From NCBI RefSeq assembly GCF_016859285.1, contig NC_053414.1, positions 27,796,261 to 27,860,260 of the forward strand: a stretch of 64,000 nt of DNA, in the 5' to 3' direction. The translations under genes were made by a program, and so were the position numbers. Under the pieces are notes generated by a model, which saw only the letters and a list, made by a program, of their open reading frames with translations, did not search any database and was not told where the DNA came from. The stretch's first letter is position 1, and every line of letters begins with the position of its first letter. Shown one piece after another: positions 58,982-64,000 of this stretch. The stretch comes from Xiphias gladius. Its lineage: Eukaryota > Chordata > Actinopteri > Istiophoriformes > Xiphiidae.

Positions 58982-59440
58982 TAAAGCTGCATTGCTCGAT
59001 AAGTGGCCACTAGGGGGCAGAGGAACTGCATAACAAGCTGTCCTTCACAGCCAAATAAGGTTGTTTTTGCTAACATGTTAGCCAACGGTTGCCTTCACAT
59101 TCAGCAGACACGGAGCAACAGCATCATTTGGTGTAGTGTTCCGGCCCGCTTGATTAATGTAAGTCCAAGATTCACTCTCTTTTTAAGCTTTATTCTGAAA
59201 AATATTTGGGCCCTTATCTTGCTAGTTGTTTCATTTTAATCATCCACCAGCTAGCTTAATATGCTGCTAACTTTGTCCGTCGGCCGTTTGGTGCCCGGCA
59301 GGCAGTAGCACTGTGGGTATATCCGAGTGTTCTCATCAGCGGCTGCCTGCTGGTGTTGAATATGGAGACGAAAGGAGTGGGTGATCTTAAAACAAACATG
59401 AAAACTAGAACAATGAGTTAAATGAGGCTGACCCGCTCCG
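58982..59440 (+). repeat. dispersed repeat, copy A
   Basis: Begins TAAAGCTGCATT, then TAGGGGGCAGA, CAGCAGACACGGAGCAAC and CAATGAGTTAAATGAGGCT. The same blocks in the same order occur at 62,794-63,090. Confidence 0.6.
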
Positions 59441-60649
59441 TGGAGGTAGCTTGAGAGTTAGATGATTACTCTCTGTAGCGGAGGGAGTAATCATCTGTCT
59501 CTGTGAGCAACCTCTTTCACAACACTCATGGTTATTTGATTCAGTGTTAATATAAAAATACTGATTTATGGAGCTATAGATTATAACTTGTATGTGCCTG
59601 TGTGTTAAAGAGAACAATTATAGGCAGGTGTCTGCTGATTCAGCAGTGAATATGTGCTTATGCACTGTGTAAACCAAATCAGTTATTTTATACTAAATTA
59701 CAGGACATGTACCACGATCCACTAATGAACATAAAAACAAGAATGAAAAATAATACCTATAAATCATGTTTTATAACAGAGAAGATTTTTTTATAAGAGA
59801 TTTGACTTTCTCCAGTGTATCAGAAAATATCGAGTAGGTTTTCCATTAAATAAAGTTAAAAGTTGAACACCGCAACCGCATTGCCCCTTATTTTTTCTTC
59901 TTTTATCCACCACTGCCCTCTTTATCCATAGACTGCATTTATGCCATGGTGACTGCCGGTTCTCCTGGTTAGTGGCAGAGGTGGACGTGCAATTCCTACG
60001 CTGAGTCAGTTCAGAGTCTGAGCGGACTAAGCTATATACTGTATGAGGGCCTGCAGAGGACAGTGGAGAGCTGAGGGCGGGCTGCATTGTACAAGCAGTG
60101 GGAGTACATACAGGCCGTTTGCACGCAAGTTCACCAGGCGATTCCATTAATGAGCGTTTTTAGAAACAGAGCTAAATGAGCCGTGTGGGCCATTCTCTTA
60201 TTAGATGATAAATGTGTTTTCACAACAGACTCATTGTTTTTTTACACACACACACGCACACACACACACACTTATTTGCACGTGAATAGGTCCATTCAAA
60301 AAAATATGAGAGTGACCTCAAAAAAGAAAAAATCCCAGCCATAATGACTGCAGAGTCTCTGATACCATCATCAATATAAAGACACTAAATCTGAAGCATG
60401 AAAGCTGAAAATCATTGCATTATTATATTTTTGCAGGTCGTACCATGTCTTTGGATCTCATTAGTGAGTTTGTGTTGTATTTATTCTGCAGTATAGATTA
60501 TCTCCAGTTTCAGGGACTGAATGGATGAATGACACACGCCGTTTGACTCATGCAGGCTAAATGATAGAAAATCCGTAACATAAGCCTATAATTCACAAGT
60601 AAGCTGTTAATGAGAATTACTGCGTATGTACGAGAGACCCATATGTTAA

Positions 60650-61090
60650 TGTGGACTCCCGCCCTGTGTCCACCTGTCGCGATTACACCTGGGTCCCCTG
60701 ACGGACGGGCAGAGAGAGCGAGCGAGGCGCAGCTCTCTGCACGGACAAACTGCGGGCCGGTGCGAGGCGCGGCACTGTCCTCCAGAGTCCCCTGCCCGGG
60801 AGGACTCCGGTGTTTGGATCCCCCCGGAAAAGATACACGTCGCAACAGCGTTTCGCGTGCGAAGGGGGGCCACGGCAGGTGTCGCGGGGATGGAGCGTGG
60901 TGTTTGGTAGGGAAGGACTGAGGTGAGCTCGCCCGACTCCGCGGCGCTGTATCTCGGCGCCTGCAGGCACGGCTGTGATGTCGAGCGTCCACTCGTGTGG
61001 TGTTGAGCAGCGAAGGCGGATGAAGCAGGCGAGGGGTCGAGTCGGTGGTGGTGGTTCTGCGTCCGCGCTGTGCCATGTGTGATTACGCGT
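60650..61090 (+). promoter_or_regulatory. slc43a3: CpG-rich promoter and first exon of slc43a3-like gene
   Basis: The most CpG-dense stretch of the window, 1.2-1.6 kb before the start codon. A donor-like GGACTGAG then GTGAGC at 60,923 would end a non-coding first exon, and the next acceptor (TATCCCAG, 62,125) opens the exon with the ATG. The long minus-strand frames here are by-products of high GC content. Confidence 0.55.
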
Positions 61091-61254
61091 GGATTATCTG
61101 AGTTGATCGGGATTACGGGGGGATAACTGCCGCACTGTCTGCCATGTTCACTGTCCCCATGATGTAGTTCAGCATGAGACACAGAGAAAAGATCTGGGGC
61201 ATCTGACGGTTCAGTGTATCTAAAGTTTAAAGGGGAGAGTGTGAAGTATATACG

Positions 61255-61645
61255 GTCCTTTATTGAACTACCAAAATATTTTAGGCAAAATGTACATAAA
61301 GTATCAAAAATAAAAGTATTTATAATTCAAGAATGGTCCCTTTCAGAGGTTTTTTATTAGCTTTATATTATTATTATTATTATTTAATATTATGATTATT
61401 ATTATTATTATGATTGGTTAAATTATAAGATTATTTTTACTAATGCATTAATATGTTAGCAGCATTTTGATGTTATAGTTGGTCGGTTTGAAGCTGCTAA
61501 TTTTAAAATGTTTATATACCAGGGCGTAGTTTAATGTGATTTTTTTTTTAAGTGGAGAAAAAAGTGCAATACTTCCCTCTAAGTACCTCAAAATTTAAGT
61601 ACAATACTTGAATAGATGTACTTAGTTACTTTCCACTACTGCAGA
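61255..61645. repeat. TACTTAAGT-type dispersed repeat, copy 3
   Basis: Related to 3,866-5,280 and 45,285-45,960; it contains ATTTAAGTACAATACTTGAA near its right end and a TTA microsatellite in the middle (61,366-61,411). It lies in the first intron of the slc43a3-like gene. Confidence 0.45.
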
Positions 61646-62315
61646 CACAAGTAGGTCCGTTGATTTGATACAAATTATTTAGACTAAAGGTCCCAGCTGA
61701 CACTTTTTAGGGTTGAATTGTTAAAACTGAATCAGTGACTGGGCTCTCATATCCCAGTATTGTCCACATGGCTTGTAAGAAATGTCAAGGACTTATTCAA
61801 GCTTCGTGGTTTGAATCATCTTCACACTATGAAACCCATAAAAACTACATTTTTTACGCCACCAAACAAAGCCAGTGCAGTATTTACCACTGATCATTCT
61901 TTAAACAATTCTTTAGAAACACAGTAAAATGGATGTACAAAATGAGACTTGTAGGGTATGAATTGATTGAAATGGTTGATCGTACAGTATGTCTTTAATC
62001 CATTTAAACTGTTACAAGGATGCTGCTCACGTCTGTCATGTTGTACTGTTTGGGCTATAATGCAAAGTTGGAAAAGAAGTTAATATCTCCCCCACATCTG
62101 TTCTGTATTTGTTCTGTATCCCAGAAACATTAATCCAGCGGAGACCTGTATTCCTCTGAATGAGCCGAAGGGAAGCTTCAGAAACTGAATTTGTTAAAGC
62201 AGGAATTTTAGGAAGAGAAAATCCACAGCGAAGAAGAGAGACTGTCTCAGAGGAAGAAACTCTTAGTGGAAGATAACATTTGACCTTTCAGAGACCTGGA
62301 GAGAGGAAGTGAAGC

Positions 62316-63704
62316 ATGCAGGGGTACGAGGTTGGTACAAGGCTGCTCTACCGGCTTACTCTGGCCTCGGGGGTGCTGGAGTGTCTGTGCTTTGCCGGTG
62401 TGGTGTTCGGTTATGCCTCTCTGGTGTTTGTGCTGAAGGAGGATGGATACTTCAGTCAGCTGTGTGACAGTGTCCCAGGCACCAACGGCACGCTGACCAG
62501 TACCGGTGAGTGACTCTGGTGTTAAAGTTTCGGAGGTGATCATTCAAGTGTCCCGGCTGGGTAAAGCTCAGATGGACATCAGTCTGTTTTTTTTTTTAAC
62601 AAAGTGCCCAACATTGGTACGGAACAAAATAGAGTATATTTCCTGGAGAAAGTAAGTGAGCTAGATGACAGCAGTTGGCATCTTTTTTTTTAATCTATCA
62701 ATGATTAAAGAGAAAGAATACATAATGTTAACAAAATAAGGGCACGTATACTGTATCTTTAAATTGAAGCAAAACAGTAAAAATACTATCAAGTAAAGCT
62801 GCATTAATTTAATAATTGACTTTTTGACCTCTTAGGGGCAGAAAAACACCGAAGTACACTAACAGGCCCAACCCTGTCATACTGTAACCTTTGCAGTTGT
62901 TGTTGTGACACTCAGCAGAAACAGAGCAACATTTTCTTGACACCAGGCGAATCTAATTCCAACATTCATTCTGCTTTTAGCTCTGTTTTGGTGTTGACGA
63001 TCTTCACCAGCTAGACATTATTTTTGTCTGTCTGCCAAACCCAAAACAATGAGCTAAAAGAGGCTAAATAGTTCTGCAGAACTGAGTTTTTTTGATAAAT
63101 CTCTGTGGGTTTGTCACTATGAGCATCTCATTTCACATTACATAGACCCATTTGATTAATTGTTAAGATTAATTTTGAATAATGCAGTTTCAAATGAACA
63201 TATACGATAAAGAGCATGTGTTGCAGAATACAATTTTTAAAACTAAGTCTTTGATGTTTAACATTTAAAACAACAATACCTCTGCTAGAATACTATATCA
63301 TACCATGGGTGTCCTCTCAAAAAATTGCACTCTACATATACGAACTAGTCTCCTCCACTTGTAAAGGAGCATACAGAGCACAGCCTGTAATTTTCTAGCT
63401 GGAGGAAAACCACGTCTTTGCATGCCACTGAACAGTATGGAGAGTATAAAGACAGGACATTCGTGGGTGACTGAACACACAACACTAGCTACTGTGGTGA
63501 TGCTCTCATGAGGTGGGGTCTGATTTGCACTGCATTTTTCTTCTGTTTTTTTTTTTTCTGTCTCTCTATCGCAGACTGCAGTAGACAGGATGAGAAGTTC
63601 TCTCTGGTCTTCACCGTTGCCTCGTTCCTCATCAACTTCTTGAATCTCTTCTATGGCTACCTGTTTGATCGATTTGGCACCATGGTGACCAGGCTGCTGG
63701 GAAT
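62316..63704 (+). CDS. slc43a3: SLC43A3-like membrane transporter, first two coding exons (partial)
   Basis: Coding exons 62,316-62,505 and 63,575-63,704; the gene continues past the right edge. The start MQGYEVGTRLLYRLTL leads into the first membrane segment (GVLECLCFAGVVFGYASLVF), then VLKEDGYFSQLCD and an N-glycosylation-like NGT. After the splice (phase 1, Asp codon) comes CSRQDEKFSLVFTVASFL, the second segment, and GYLFDRFGTMVTRLLG, the signature loop after the second helix of major-facilitator transporters. It matches human SLC43A3 better than SLC43A1 (GLLECLGFAGVLFG, AQDERFSLIFTLGSF). Human SLC43A3 is an equilibrative purine nucleobase transporter in the plasma membrane. The second exon ends in phase 2 at a GTGAGT donor. 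A dead relative lies 9-11 kb upstream. Confidence 0.88.
62794..63090 (+). repeat. dispersed repeat, copy B
   Basis: Shares with 58,982-59,440 the ordered blocks TAAAGCTGCATT, TTAGGGGCAGA, CAGCAGAAACAGAGCAAC and CAATGAGCTAAAAGAGGCT. It lies in the intron between the two visible slc43a3 exons. Confidence 0.6.
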
Positions 63705-64000
63705 GTGAGTTCATGTCATTTGTCTTTCTTCAACCAAAAAAAAAAAAAAAAAAACACTCCAGAGGTTGCAGTCCAAGATCCCAAATGCATGGATTTTTGT
63801 AGTGTCAAGGACATATTAGTTCATTGACAAATGTACCCTAGCTTTTAAATCATGTATTCTTTACCAGTAGGTGAAGAGCCTTTAGTCAGACATCCTCAGA
63901 CAGCATACTGAGATAAATGGTTAGGAGTTTTAGGGCATTACTTTGGCCTTCAATTCAGCAGAGAAAGCAAGAGGCTAACAAATTGAAACAAGTTATTATT

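Larger units (their letters stand above)
58126..60640. other. intergenic gap with dispersed repeats
   Basis: No gene recognised. It holds a TG microsatellite (58,568-58,589), a teleost-type repeat at about 58,640-58,960 (CTGCTAGCAGTAGCTTCATA), a second repeat at 58,982-59,440, and a CA run near 60,243-60,271. Confidence 0.5.

Noticed and set aside
60510..61182. Long minus-strand open frames of 95-188 codons
   Set aside because: They lie in the most CpG-rich stretch, where stop codons are rare in all frames. Residue content (Arg, Pro, Ser, His) is typical of translated GC-rich promoter DNA.
1..64000. CRISPR array, bacterial operon, phage or integrated virus
   Set aside because: No regularly spaced repeats, no bacterial gene organisation and no viral polymerase, capsid or envelope frames; the repeats present are eukaryotic microsatellites and DNA transposons.
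1..64000. tRNA, rRNA or other structured RNA genes
   Set aside because: I saw no cloverleaf with the conserved TTCGA box and no rRNA-like sequence, but a scan by eye is not exhaustive.

Overview
This is animal nuclear DNA, almost certainly from a teleost fish. Genes are split into many short exons with GT/AG borders and introns rich in AT sequence, microsatellites, Tc1-type transposons and short dispersed repeats of the kind common in teleosts. The protein-coding genes are vertebrate families. No bacterial, phage, CRISPR or operon structure is present.

Left part, minus strand. Three genes lie head to tail, transcribed right to left. ctnnd1 (p120-catenin) has coding exons from 37,233 down to 17,116, a non-coding first exon near 44.5 kb and a 2.2 kb 3'UTR ending near 14.9 kb. 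It is followed within about 300 bp by the promoter of a BTBD18-like gene (13,498 to 3,453), and then by the first coding exon of timm10 (2,735 to 2,665), whose remaining exon lies off the left edge. I could reconstruct ctnnd1 exon by exon with compatible phases: 22 coding exons including alternative last exons, one of them an 18-nt microexon, for about 938 or 921 residues. Two decayed Tc1-like transposons in opposite orientation sit in the timm10 and btbd18 introns.

Right part, plus strand. A six-exon type II C-type lectin gene (47,029-48,427) is followed by a repeat-filled gap, a decayed SLC43A3-like pseudogene (about 51,330-53,150), a small C2H2 zinc-finger gene (55,536-58,125), and the first two coding exons of an intact slc43a3-like transporter (62,316 onward), which runs off the right edge.

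TIMM10, BTBD18, CTNND1 and SLC43A3 all map to human 11q12.1, so this is a conserved vertebrate synteny block with lineage-specific insertions (lectin, zinc finger, duplicated transporter). The genes do not form one pathway: p120-catenin stabilises cadherins, TIMM10 is a mitochondrial chaperone, mouse BTBD18 acts in germline transcription, and SLC43A3 is a membrane transporter. I found no convincing new biological system. The most useful leads are the alternative ctnnd1 ends and microexon, the unresolved btbd18 splicing, the slc43a3 pseudogene next to its functional relative, the zinc-finger frame conflict, a MITE with preserved target-site duplication, and several fold-back structures.
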